A stretch of DNA of 64,000 nt from Bugulina stolonifera (taxonomy: Eukaryota; Bryozoa; Gymnolaemata; Cheilostomatida; Bugulidae). The translations under genes and the position numbers were made by a program. Of the stretch, positions 32,901-44,695 are shown piece by piece. The stretch is from positions 15,452,158-15,516,157 of the forward strand of contig OW285195.1 of the NCBI GenBank assembly GCA_935421135.1. Direction: 5' to 3'. Numbering within the stretch: position 1 is the first letter of the stretch; the number at the start of each line of letters is the position of its first letter. The notes under the pieces were generated by a model. It was not told the origin of the DNA, did no database searches, and was given only the letters and a program-made list of their open reading frames with translations.

Positions 32901-35900
32901 TAAATACCATAACATGGATACTAATATAATTTCAATTCCTTGGTCAACTTCAAGTCTGAAATACGTTGTGCAGATGTCAACTACAACATATTGCCCTTTT
33001 GGTTACAGATTCTATCAGATTAACACCATTCTTATATTGTTATAATTGGCTGCTGTATACTGCTTTATGATAGCCTCAATAGGTTAGCAGTTGTAATTCC
33101 TAACTTGAACTTTTTACCGAAATTACTCAATAAGATCGATTTCTCTGAACATTGATGACATCACAATTCATTCGAATCTGCACAAACTTGGGAGTAGCGA
33201 TGTTTGGACTACCCTTGCATATACAGGCATCATATGATTACTATTTCTTCAGAGGTCGGTGTCAACAATTTCAAAGATGTATTTCTGATTAAATGGCTAT
33301 TTTATCAGGTCTTGTCGCTGTGTGGTAACAGATTCTGTCCTGAAAATGCTGCCAATGACACGTATTTGCAAGGCCCATCAAAACAACAGGTAGGTGTGAC
33401 AGTATATTGTAGCTGGTAAGAAGGGTAATTTCCTGGTGAAGTGACCGAGAAGATATGTATCTGAGTATAACTTTTCCTATAATAATATGCAGCTCCATGT
33501 ACAGCGCATGTCTTGCTAGTTCTTCTGCTAATTCCAAATTGAATAATGTACATCAGGGTATAGAATTATCATAATCAAATTTAATAAAATCTGAGTGCAG
33601 TGGTTCCGACTTTTCACCAGGCAACACCAGGTTAATAACTTAATATTCATCCATATATTTTATAAAATGCATTTTGTTTATAATTAATATTTCGATAACT
33701 ACATGTATACTGTTGTCATCGTCAAAGGAAAATAATTGATTTGCATTTATTTTTTAGTTATATATGTTGGCAGGATCCTTCACAAGCTGCTCACTGCTCG
33801 CGGTGCTTTTAGTTCTGTTCGTCCAACAGCTGGGGTCAGAAAAAAAGAGGAAAATTGTGTGTACAAAGGATGCTTGGAAGCTGAGCAATGTATTTGCCAC
33901 ATTCATCCTTTTAAGAGACATCAGGATAGTTCTACTCATACCTCTCTCAATCCTAACCGGGATGATGCGAGCCACATTCTTTGCCGACTATGCTGAGGTA
34001 GTGCAAGTTCTACAAATATGAATGGGGGTAGTATTTGCTGTACCTGTATATTATAATATTATCATGTTTACTTTGTCATCTTATGCAGGCATTCATAACC
34101 TGTCCCCTTGGCAGCTGGTGGGTCGGATACGTAGCCATATGTTACAGTGTGGTAGATGGCATCACTTCCATCGTGTTGGGAAGGCTTGTCAAATACGCTG
34201 GAAGGATCCCCGTCTTTGTAATAGGTATTAGATTTATCTTCTCCTGCTACACATAGTCATGAAAAGGGAAATTTCAATTTTCAATTTCCCAATATAGCCG
34301 CATGACTATAAATTTGTGTCTTTTATACTATTTCAGGTTTTACATTTAATGCAGCAGCTCTTCTCTCACTCTTGTTTTACCAAGTGACAACAGATAAGCT
34401 CTGCGTATACTTTATTCTCTCAGGAATCTTTGGCATAGCAGATGCATCCCTAAGTGTCCAGTTAACAGGTATGTCTTTGAGTACACACATGATACATCCT
34501 TATCTAATGTATTGTTTTATGTAGCTAGTCAGCGTTCTCTGCGACTATCTGACCATCACTAAGTTGTACGAGCATAATTATAAGTCTCTTGCCCAAATCT
34601 AGTACCTGTTGTTTCAGCTAAGCTACGCTATACTTTATTACACAGCATTCATAGCAGCTATGCAATGCTATACTTAACTACGCAGCATTCATAGCAGCTA
34701 TGGTACGCTATACTTTAACTACGCCATGCCATGCAAAGTTGTCTTCTCTTGTCTGTTTGGTTAGAGAGGAGATAACTCCAACTGAAATAACAATTAATTA
34801 TCTTAATTGAAAAATGTTGGTGTGGGATAATATTTTAATTATGAATATAAATCTATATAAAAATGCGTCTCGTACTACTATTCATAATTATCTTAATATT
34901 TTATTTTGAACAATTGACCATAACTTGAGCCATGTCAGAGTCTTGCCAGCCCACTTACTATGTACTGTTACTATGTACCCTACTTTGTGTTAGTAGGGCC
35001 ACATTAACAGTATAACTGTTAGCAAGCATGTTGAATAGTCTATTAATGTTAGTCTTTTTGCCTGAACTTTTCAATTTGAAGTTGAATACTGTTATAGGAT
35101 AAATAATAGAGCATGCTACATGACCATAGTACACACCAGCTACAACAAAATTTAATAAGCTATAAAAACTTACCAATTTTACTTCCCGCTAATAATCCCA
35201 GGTAAGAAAGCAAAGATCTAAAGAGATTCGCATTTTTTCTAATTTGGGGTGGAGAAGGCACTTCACCAATGGCAAAGTTACTGAATTAGCACAGGAGCAT
35301 TGTAAGGTTGGATGCCCTTCCTAACACCACCAATGACCCTTATGGGAATCGAACCTGAGACTCCCACATGAAAGTCCAGAGCCCTTACCACTAGGCCACG
35401 GCAGCTCCCTAAAATTTAATAAACTATTCTTTGCTAAAAATACAATATATTAATAAACTATGTTCTACTTATAAGAGACAAAGTCCTGTACATTTAATCT
35501 TCTAATAGATTTTCCACAAAAGATGTATGGGTGGCTTCCTTGGCCTAATCAACACGCAGTTGAGTGATCTGTCATTCAAATTCCTGATGAACACTGTCAA
35601 AAATTACCACAATGTGTATTAATAATATTACATAAACTTATACTAAGCGATGTTACATGTAGGTTTCCCACATACATATACATAATATTATGTATGTCTT
35701 TATCAACATGATATCTATTACCTGTATTACACTTATAAACAAATTGCAGTACCTGTAAGTACTTGTACATGTAAGACTCTTGAATTGAATAAAATGTAAT
35801 ACATGGCTTCCTGGACTTTTAGCATCTGATTCACATTTGTTTTGCCTCAATTTTTAGTTTTTACATGTATATACATGTACAATGCATGTAGTTGGATGAC

Positions 35901-36872
35901 TAGTATGCTATGTAATGTACCCGTATGTGTGACTAACATTGATGTATTGAGATAGTGGAGTAGTGCTGTGAGTAATTTTGATATGTAATTGCTAGAATAA
36001 GGAACCACCAGTGAGTTAAGCCATGCGAGATAGTGTTTGCTTCAATGTAGAAATTATTTACAAAAGCAATATGAACTGACAGAACAGTGAAGTGCAAGTG
36101 AGGTGGACAAGTAATGGCTGTAGCACTTTAGGCAGAATTGTTCATTATAGCTATGCATATACATGTAGCTGGTGATTAAACTTCTGCAAAAATGGCAGAG
36201 GGCAACTCTAAAAGATTTCACAGTAAAATTACTTGGGAATACTCAGTGAGTTGGTAGCCCAGGTATCAAAGGAATGTACATGTATTAGTGTTCACATTTC
36301 CTATTCTCTAGTTTTAGATTTTACCAGCGAAAATAGCCTTTCTCTGTTTCTGCAGAGAATAGAGACTAGCAGTCCAAGGCTGGAGTAGTCAGTGCATAGT
36401 CTTTTATGTTGCATACTGTTTGCACTCAATAGTTACTGTCGTCTTGTACTCTCAGTATTTCTCTAATACATCTCTCTATCACTGTCAACCATAGACTGCT
36501 TACTTCTCCCTCATTCCTCAGCGATTTCTCAGCTATCCCTATAATACAGTGTATCCCCCTTGGGCTTAGCTTCCTTCTATAGCTATCAATACATTGTGTA
36601 CGACATGTGAATACCTCCGGTTTATAACGCTTGTTTATACCAGAACCTCCTCCGTTTTAGCTCTCTATGGAGTTCTGTTCAAGGAAGATGGTAAAGCAGC
36701 ATTCTCCCTCTATAGACTGTGGAGGGCAGCAGGCCTCATCATATCATTTGCTATCCAAAGCCGTGTCTGTATATCCCCAAAGATATACATGCTGATCTCT
36801 ATGCTAACCATCGGTGTCATAGGTTACATAGTTGTCGAGGTCATTGAGAAAAGAAAAACCAAAGCAGCATAA
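29929..36872 (+). CDS. UNC93A-like membrane protein, tandem copy b (10 coding exons, 475 aa)
   Basis: Exons: 29929-30042, 31134-31320, 31831-31982, 32203-32293, 32590-32672, 33309-33389, 33758-33997, 34089-34224, 34337-34468, 36661-36872. Every exon has the same length and phase as in copy a (total 1428 nt). Family hallmarks include LEQLQSSLFTEEGMG and the helix-rich body. Sequons NVS and NDT and the CGNRFC pair sit in the same putative lumenal loop, and the C-terminus is basic. By eye about 67 of 475 residues differ from copy a. Exons 3-4 show one replacement, while exons 1, 2, 5, 6 and 7 are much more divergent. Introns are shorter than in copy a except intron 9 (2.2 kb). Both copies look intact, so both may be functional. 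The substrate or partner is unknown. Confidence 0.93.
30258..30475 (+). repeat. 15-bp tandem repeat (GTCACAGTATGTAAC)n, ~14 copies
   Basis: Units vary as (A/G)T(C/A)ACAGTA(T/C)GTAAC in intron 1 of UNC93 copy b. Open frames on both strands across it are by-products of the period-15 repeat. Confidence 0.92.
34610..34735 (+). repeat. Two-copy ~55-bp direct repeat
   Basis: GCTATACTT(T/A)A...CAGCATTCATAGCAGCTATG is repeated about 52 bp apart in intron 9 of UNC93 copy b, with a third partial start. Confidence 0.7.
35245..35410 (-). mobile_element. tRNA-derived SINE (family B) with intact A and B boxes
   Basis: On the minus strand: A box TGGCCTAGTGG (plus 35388-35398) and perfect B box GGTTCGATTCC (plus 35345-35355), about 33 bp apart. 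The body contains AGGAAGGGCATCCAACC, a motif seen in several marine invertebrate SINEs, then TGGTGAAGTGCCTTC. It lies in intron 9 of UNC93 copy b. As a tRNA gene it would lack a proper acceptor stem, so SINE is the better call. Confidence 0.82.
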
Positions 36873-38044
36873 TTTTCCTAAAAACAAACAATTCTCTAGT
36901 GATGTTTACATCTAGATACACACTAAATTATTCCCATCTTCTACCTCTACCTTGGAGTATCCACCCATTTGCCAATAATCTGGTAACATCAGTTGGGTTT
37001 AGTAGCTTAGAAAAGTAAGTAGTAGGCAAACACGTATTTCTACTAGAACAACTGTAAAATAATATGAAGAAATTAATGACTGTGAAATACCAGGCTGTTC
37101 ATACATGCCAAGTACAATAAAATATAAATGCACAACTATAATATTCTGAAATTTCTGTAAGTCTCTGTATTTTCGTTGATAATAGACAGTGATAACCATA
37201 GAGCCCTTTCAGACTGTCGTTTATGCCAACTACTAGCTATGAGCGGCCAACGTTAACCACAACTATATTATATAGTGACATGCTCCAGTGAACAGAGTCT
37301 CACCAAGGACCTGGAGGTTTTCGTCCCGAAGGTTTTCCCTCTGTGCCATATCGAACTATAATAATATCCAGCTCTAGGAGCCGTAGTGGCCCCTCGACTA
37401 GCTCTGCTACTGGGCAGCCACGTTAAAGAATTGTGTTTGGCGCCACGGATATTATTATTATTATTATTATATATAGCATTAGCTCTGCAATGTGAAAGCA
37501 ACATAAGTTGCAGTGGCTTGGTAGTAGAAATACAGCAGACTACTTGACGTGAAGGAGCCATTAGGGTCACGGTGTTAGCTCAGTGAGAAGCTGGAGCTAA
37601 CTAATGAACGCACTGTCAGAGGTGCTTGCAGACAATTTAATTTTTGCAAAATTGTGGCCCTAGTGCATAGACCAGAAATATTTGGTTTAATAACAAAAAT
37701 TAATCAACTTGTCTATTGAGAAGCCTTTAGCAACGAATACAATTCTAAGTCTAACGCTCTGACTACAGTGTATATCTATGAGACGATTACATACAGTTGT
37801 ACATATGCAGGTATGTACATGTATTACAAAGACCCTTAAACTGTACTTAATAACATGACTTTCTTGAGCTTCAGTTTATAATTGTAGGGGTTTGGGGTTT
37901 GTTGGCTTTGTTACAATCTATACAGAGAGAGCCTGGAAGCAAACTCATTTAATTGTTTTAAAGCTAAGACATTCAAATAAAACTGCAGCTCGACGAGACT
38001 GTATGCTGCAGTAAATAAATGTTTATAATTTTCCTCTTTTTTAG
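36873..38044. other. Intergenic; possible further tRNA-like/SINE debris
   Basis: A possible polyadenylation signal AATAAA for UNC93 copy b lies at 37116-37121. The segment 37340-37480 resembles a SINE body (CTCGACTAGCTCTGCTACTGG ... then (ATT)n at about 37450-37468). A TTAGCTCAGTGAGAAG word near 37576 recalls a tRNA A box, but no B box at proper spacing is seen. No gene is supported. Confidence 0.4.
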
Positions 38045-39347
38045 TTCTAAAATGCTTACCAGATCTTTACAGTGGCTGTGCCCGTAAGTACATCTAAAAG
38101 TGTTGTAAATCTCTTACAGCGCATGCTCATCCTCGCGCCGCGAGGCCATCAATAATAAATCCAGTCATTGAGTTCGCATATCTGTACAGGTGCTCCATGC
38201 TTGTTGCAATCATAATTGTGCCTCTATTCTAGCCCCAGTTCCTCCAACTAGTCTGAATTTTTTAAGGAATGGGTATGATCTGATCGTCACCGGAGAATTT
38301 GATACAAACAGAGCTCACTTATATTATACAATCTACGTTAACTCATCTGCTAGCCCTGGTTTGATTAAGGTATGTGAGACTATATGCTATCTTCTATGTC
38401 AGGGAAAAGAAGAGCAACTGCTAGCAGTTAAAGCTCTGAGATTCCACGTGGGAGAGTCAGTTAAAGCTCTGAGATTCCACGTGGCAGAGTCAGTTAAAGC
38501 TCTGAGATTCCACGTGGCAGAGTGAGTTAAAGCTCTGAGATTTCACGTGGCAGAGTCAGTTAAAGCTCTGAGATTCCACGTGGCAGAGTCAGGTTCGATT
38601 CCTTTAAAGACCAAAGATAGAGCTCTCAACCTTATGATGCTCTTATGCCACTTTGGTTGCTTTGCCGTTAGTAAAGTGCCTTCCCCACTGGTTGTGCTAC
38701 AATACAGAACATGGGTACCTCGAGGTCCAGTGCCCGGTTAATCAAATTTGTTTAAAACTTAATAAAAATATTTTAGGTTAATTAAATTTAGGAAATCGAT
38801 CTATTTTTATTAAATTAAAACTTACTTAAAATGCAGTCATCTAAAGTGCCTCACCAAGCGTAAGGGATTGATTCAAACAAATCAACCAAATAAATCTTGT
38901 TCCTGCATGAAAAGTAGACTTTTTTAATCTCACCAGGTATTGGTCTAGCGCTTTAATACAAACTTTTGGTATGGTCTTTTTCGGATGTTGCACTAGAAAT
39001 TTGAGTAACCCAGGCACCAGGCTCCGGGCACTCCAGCCCCATAGCATAGCATACCCGCTCCTCATCCCATAAATGCAGTTCTTTTTTATCATTGTATTCT
39101 GAGCTGGAATTAATAGCAGAAAGTAAAAATTTCCTTTTATATCAGGATAGTGGTTTGACAATATATTAATGAACTTTAACAGAGTTCTACAGAAGGAACT
39201 AGATGGGTTGGACTTGTCTTTGGAATGACCTACACGTTCTCAGCATGGACTTCAGTTAGGATAAATAAAACAGTTGTGTATTCAGAGAATATATACACAA
39301 CCAAGCATATACTTTTACTAGGTACATACACTAGGTACGTATACTAG
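38045..39347 (+). CDS. FN3-like domain fragment, three exons
   Basis: Plus exons 38045-38083, 38233-38369 and 39183 onward (donor after 39321, or stop TAG at 39345-39347) join in phase. The second begins PVPPTSLNFL and continues with YYTIYVNSS. The third reads TRWVGLVFGMTYTFSAWTS. Proline-rich opening, central Y-x-I-Y and late GMTYTFSAW match the beta-strand pattern of a fibronectin type III domain. No upstream start or signal exon was found, so this is either the visible end of a larger extracellular or receptor gene or a pseudogene fragment. The third exon runs directly into a 13-bp minisatellite whose unit contains the exon's own CTAG|GTAC junction, so the true 3' end is unclear. Confidence 0.5.
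38425..38591 (+). repeat. 33-bp tandem repeat, 5 copies, inside a SINE head
   Basis: Five copies of a 33-bp unit (GTTAAAGCTCTGAGATTCC, then ACGTGGCAGAGTCA). The last copy continues into a perfect B box. The unit corresponds to the region between A and B boxes of a tRNA-like head. Confidence 0.9.
38425..38740 (+). mobile_element. tRNA-derived SINE with internally amplified tRNA head (family B-related)
   Basis: A B box GGTTCGATTCC lies at 38592-38602, downstream of the 33-bp array. The following body includes GTAAAGTGCCTTCCCCACTGG, comparable to the family B body (reverse complement of GAAGGCACTTCACCAATGG at 35254-35272). It lies in the intron between FN3-like exons 2 and 3. Confidence 0.65.
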
Positions 39348-39602
39348 GTACATACACTAGGTGCATATACTAGGTACATACACTAGGTACGTATACTAGG
39401 TACATACACTAGGTACGTACACTAGGTACGAACACTAGGTACGTACACTAGGTACGTGCACTAAGTACGTACACTAGGTACGTGCACTAGGTACGTACAC
39501 TAGGTACGTACACTAGGTGCGAACACTAGGTACGTACACTAGGTACGTACACTGGGTACGTACACTGGGTACGTACACTAGGTACGTGCACCAGGTACGT
39601 GC
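39318..39602 (+). repeat. 13-bp minisatellite (CTAGGTACGTACA)n, ~22 copies
   Basis: A 13-bp unit CTAGGTAC(G/A)TACA with variants (GTGCA, GAACA, CTGGG). It starts at the end of the third FN3-like exon. Each unit contains TAG|GTAC, similar to the exon's putative donor. Confidence 0.93.
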
Positions 39603-39829
39603 ACAGTTCAGTAATTACAGGTGCCAAACAACTATGGAACCATGGAACCAGTTCAAGATTTTTAAAAATTAGCTGTGAAACGTTCCAGCTTTTAGGTTGT
39701 GAGAACCATAAATCCGCACCTAAAATCACGGTTACAAAATGCATTGTAGTTGAGAAGATTACAATATGTGATGGAAATAAATTATTTCGAAGACCTATAA
39801 ACATGCATTCCCCTTTTACCATTGATTAC

Positions 39830-39893
39830 CTGCTGTAGTAACAGAGATGCAGCCAACAGTGAGTAACACCAGAATGAGCATGATTAACTTCAT
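39830..39893 (-). CDS. Signal-peptide first exon (orphan), paralogue of the WAP gene's exon 1
   Basis: The minus-strand ATG at 39893 encodes MKLIMLILVLLTVGCISVTT, a classic secretory leader, and ends with donor GTAATC in phase 1. Length (64 bp) and phase equal those of exon 1 of the WAP gene at 41722-41785, which argues for paralogy. No WAP exon is seen downstream. A possible second exon with acceptor CCAG near 39107 is open but unrecognised. It is either a small secreted-peptide gene with an unseen mature exon or a remnant. Confidence 0.45.
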
Positions 39894-40638
39894 CTTCAAG
39901 TTCTTCTAGTAACTCAGGTACAGATAAGTATGAGCTGATGGTGCATAGTAGGTCTGTTCGTCAAAATAATATTGGTGGAGCTTGTCTACACTGTACGTAT
40001 ATTTATTACGTATATCGTATTACGTATATCGTATTACGTATATCGTATTACGTATATCGTAATATTTTACATTGCATTTATCTTGTTTATAAGGCTACTC
40101 CTAGGAGATTGAAGGAAGTGGTAGGAGTTGGTTGTCATGGTGATATTGCTATGCCAGTATTTGCAACTGAACTAATGGTGTTATTATTGTTAGTACTTGG
40201 CTGGTTGCCCTCAGAATGGCATAATCTATCTATTCAGATCACTACGCTAGGCTTGGCGGTTTACCCATCTTGTACTCTCTTATCAAATTGGGGAACTGCT
40301 AACTAACATGATTTTGCTAACGAAATAAACAACTTAAAACTTGTGTGCTTGCCAGGTTATACAACTGTTAAAGGAACGAGCTTCAGGTTGATATACACAC
40401 TTGATACAGGACAAGGAATATCACATGACTATTTTTAGCAGCTCTACATATAATATGGATTTATTCTGCCAATTTTTTAAAAAATGTGTTTTAAAAGTTA
40501 TGTTATCAGCCTAAAGGTTGTAACCAGAAATGCTCGTGTAAATAACAACTCTTGAATTCATCAAAAAGTAGAAAAATTAGTTGAAAAGCCTTTAGGACTT
40601 GTACTCATGGGTAGCTAGTACACATGTACTTGTAGTTA
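39894..40638. other. Intergenic; short (ACGTATATCGTATT)n repeat
   Basis: A 14-bp repeat, about 4 copies, at 40006-40065 (ATTACGTATATCGT). On the minus strand an AATAAA lies at 40460-40465, about 175 bp past the WAP gene stop, and is a plausible polyadenylation signal. No other gene is seen. Confidence 0.6.
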
Positions 40639-41785
40639 TTACACATTTTGACAGGTGTGTCCACATCCGTTAGAGCAGCACTTCTGGTTTGGTCCGCATC
40701 CATCATCTGCAGAGCACCTCTCCACACAGAGACCATATTTTGGAGGTGGGGGGCATTTTCCCTTTGTCGGGAGAGTCACCACTACAAGAATAAAAAATTC
40801 AAATTTATGCTACTAAACATAGGGATTTTTTTAAAAGTTGGTATTTAAATTTGTTTTCTATTTCAAACAGCCAGAAAAAATATGAAAGCTTCTGTAACAT
40901 ACACATAGTGTGTGACTGCATCCTTATAATAATTAAAATGAAGAGCACATAATTATTTAAAAAATGATTATGACCATATATATTCAACTATATAAACTGT
41001 AGTACTGCATTGCAAATTGTTCAACAGGTGATTAGCTGCAAGGTGTGGAGTATATACTCTTCGGTGTTCAGTCTTATACTCTTTGGTGTTGAGTATTATA
41101 ATTATACTCTTTGGTGTCGAGTTTAGGCTGTTTCGTGTATGTTACAGATTTGGGACCGAGGGTAGTGTCTGACCCAGCACTCTGCAATGCACTGAACTGT
41201 GTCTGAGGGGGCGTCGTATTTAAAATTTATCAAGAGTTGTCTAATTTGTTTCACATTTTCATTTGCTTTTTGACTTTTTAATATAGAGCACTCTGCTCTT
41301 GAACATGCTGTCTCCTACTGTTTACTATTGACACTCTACAAGTACTAGAACTTCTCCGAGACCGTAACTCAGAGCCAACGCTCCCTCAGCAATTGGACTG
41401 TGCTGAGTCAGCGGTCCTTTTGACCTATGACCCAGGAGTTGGTCCGCAGGCTAGTTTGTACTTTGCCTCTATTGTCTCCATCCTTGTTGCTGGTGGATTT
41501 GTCTCATTGCCCTAGACATAGCACAGGTCGTCCTCTCCACAGCAAATGCAGTACTGTCCTGGCTGGGCCATAAGGGCATTAGGCTAGTGTCTGCTTGGTT
41601 GGCCTCACTTCATTCTCTGGTGCTCTGGCTGTATGCTGTGTGGCAACCCAACCAGACACAACAATAATATGGATCAAATATACAATGTAAATGTTTGAAC
41701 AGAGAATAACGTATTGCTTACCTTCCAGAGCACTATACATGCAAACAACAGCGCATATAACCAGGATAAACAAGTTGAATTTCAT
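40639..41785 (-). CDS. Small secreted WAP-domain (four-disulfide core) peptide, 68 aa
   Basis: Exon 1, 41722-41785, encodes a hydrophobic leader ([20 protein letters not shown]) ending in phase 1 (donor GTAAGC). Exon 2, 40639-40781 (acceptor TTGTAG), encodes the mature part and ends at TAA 40639-40641. Mature residues show the eight-cysteine WAP pattern: KCPPPP, GLC, ERC, DDGC, KCCSNGC and HTC, with the usual KCC..GCG..C core. WAP peptides act as protease inhibitors and/or antimicrobials (elafin, SLPI and waprin families). Which applies here is unknown. The complete product is leader plus one domain with almost nothing else, like waprins. Residues at the inhibitory loop (Y-G-L between Cys1 and Cys2) do not settle the target. 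Confidence 0.9.
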
Positions 41786-44695
41786 CTTTTATCTTCTTGT
41801 AGCTGTGAAAGTGAACTGATGTTAAACGGGTGTCCGGTGCTTGTCTGATGATCAGATAATGGTGTGCTCTGTTATATCATTGGAAAGTGATGGAGACAAG
41901 GTTTTCAGAGTAGTGTTGGCGGCAATGTCTTTATGGAATGTTATAGAAGGAAACAGTGAGCAACGAGATGTTAACTACCTCCAGCTGCCAAATGATGATG
42001 AGATTTCCTCCAAATAAATAATATGATGTTTAAAATGATAATACAAGAGACCTAAAAGTCTGTGTTGCATGTAAATTAAATGGCACAATAATATTTCAAA
42101 TCCTATGATATTAGAAAGTTAAAGTACTACTGAAATCATGCCTTTTTATGTAGCAATTATGTTATATAGGTTGTTATTTTTCCATATATACCACAAAAAT
42201 TCGTATTACATAATCAGTTTGTCTGTTTTCTGCAAATGGAAAACACTACAATCTCTCATTCTGCCATATTGAATCACAAAGGATGTAAACTTTGTTTACT
42301 CTGTAACTGTGGAAACAAAATGGAAGTTGTTACATAACAAAGCCTAGCCAATTAAATTAGTGTGGTTAATTAAGCTGAAATTCCAGCATAGATAATGGGT
42401 GGGAATTAATGCCAGCAGTACCCAATATCCTCATCTAATCTGCTATTCCAAGTCTAGGCTTCAAACAGAAACTTGGATCTAGTTAATCGCTGTCTTTGGT
42501 AAAATTTTGCTTGTTGCAACAGAGTACCTCAGTTCTGCCATGTTTTCTTGTTTTATGTGCATTTGCTTATTACAGCATGTGGCCCCAAATGATGCATGCC
42601 ACACTTACACCACTCTCAATTGGGTTGAATAACTGTTGCATTACTTACTATCCCTCCAATGAAATATTTATTTGTATTAGAGTGCAGTACATTTTAATGT
42701 ACAGTAATACAATGCATGCACGTTGTAATACATGTACATACTGATACTGTATTAGACCATAACGCAGTAAAATGTTATTATATACATGTAGTTATACTAT
42801 ATGTATATGTATATACTGTGTCTATAATCCAATGTATTATATATTACATATTATAGTCTATCTAGTATATATTACAAAATGTATATGCTATATAGTATTT
42901 ACTCTATATTTCCATGCAAGTACTACTGTATATCTGTACCTACATACATGTACATAATTTGTATTAATAAGTAATATGGATTTTCATGGTTGAACATATT
43001 TATAATTTCAAACAAGTCTTGGATGTACATGTAGGTCTATATAACAACATATTACATGCATATTATATTGTCACTTGTAATTTAAATATTAAAATTATTT
43101 TGCATGTATACATGTATTATTCTAACAATATCTGCAGAAGTATTATATTAATACAACATAGCCATAGCCCTCAACAAGCTTTGGTCAGCAACTAAAGGAT
43201 TTTTTGTCTCAATATCCTCACTCATAGCTTCCTTTGTTTGTCCTGATTGAACTGTATTACTCAATGGCTGGCCATATTATTCAGAAAACCATAGGATTAC
43301 ATAAGCCAAATAATTACAGAAAGCTCATAGCTGTGAGATTGTAGTGCAAGTATGGGGCACCTGGTAACTCCCCTGCACAGGACTATAATTAGAGAGCCAA
43401 GCTATGGGCCTTCACACGTCATACAGGATGTGGGCAACACCCCTGTAACTTAGGACTTCCTTTTCCAGAACCCACTTTTCATGATAATTTTATATGCTGG
43501 CATATCCCAGCCCAAATTATTTTCAGAGTTTTGATAAATTGAATATAGCAGCCTCAGGGCTTAAAGTTTAGATATATCAAACAATATATTATCATTTCTG
43601 TAGCCCTTTAAAAGCCTGAAAACCCGAGTTGGTGGTGTGCCAGCAGTTGTCTACTCGTGTGCATAACAATAAATGACTCGAAATAAAGAAAACTGCGCTG
43701 ACTATAGAGAAGACAACTCTGTAGAGAATCCTCTACAGAGAGGTTGTTTCCTCTTGCAAACATGATCCGACAACCCCTGAAGATATTAATCGAGAGGGAT
43801 TTTCCATGTAAATGATTGCATGCGAGAACTTCGTGATTTCACTGACCAATCAACACCAACAATCCGCGCAATGTTTACGCAATCTGTTTAGTCAATGCAC
43901 GTGCAGAATCAACCACTAGTAACTAAACTTTTATACACTCACATTGTAACACTGAAAGCTTACAAAGTCAACGTGGAAAGGGATAAACCGACTAAATTGT
44001 TACCTACCCCAACTGTTGCTGTACTCCACTCGACTCTAACTCATATTTAGTCTTATGACTTTCTGCGACTCACTGACGATTGAGACCAGACAAGAAGGCT
44101 TCTCTACGCAACTGCTAAACTTAAACTAGTGGCTAGTTCTAACTCAAACTTTTACTTCAATCAGCAGGATATTAACATAGGACCTATTTAATATTCAGGC
44201 TTGAAAGTTGTAAAAGAAGGAGAAGTCAAATGTGCTGGAGGGGAGTGAGGTGTAAGGTAAACTTTGACAAGCACAAGGTGCTGCATAGTTTCAGTTGAGG
44301 TATTATAAGTAATTAATTTTAATGGCAAAATACTAAATGAAAATTAAATAGTCTAGTAGTGTGTTAATTACTAAACTAGGCCTGAAAGATGATTAGACCT
44401 ATCACGATTCGCTCAGTCCCAGTGATCCACCTATTTATTAGTGCATTGTGATAGCCTGTTGATAAATTTGAGCTTGCCACCACAACTCTATCAGTCCTAA
44501 ATATACTTACTATTTATTTGTTAGACATGCTGATGCTATTGTTATCCTTTTTATTTTTTAGAAATTTGAGGAATCGGCATATTTTCGAGTGACAACAACT
44601 CGCCGTGTGCACCTCGGTGTGACTGTGCATTCTCCGTCTCTGGCCAATGCCCCAGTCACAGGTTGTAGCTCTTCATCACCACCCAGAGTGTGAGC
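41786..44695. other. Intergenic between WAP gene and carrier gene
   Basis: Mostly AT-rich, no supported gene. A hairpin at about 43705-43760 (GACAACTCTGTAGAG / CTCTACAGAGAGGTTGT) looks like a short palindromic element. The last few hundred bases presumably include the promoter and 5' UTR of the carrier gene, since 44570-44695 is less AT-rich. No TATA box is obvious. Confidence 0.5.

Noticed and set aside
35340..35410. Possible functional tRNA gene (good A and B boxes)
   Set aside because: No closed acceptor stem is visible, and a SINE-like body follows, so a tRNA-derived SINE fits better.
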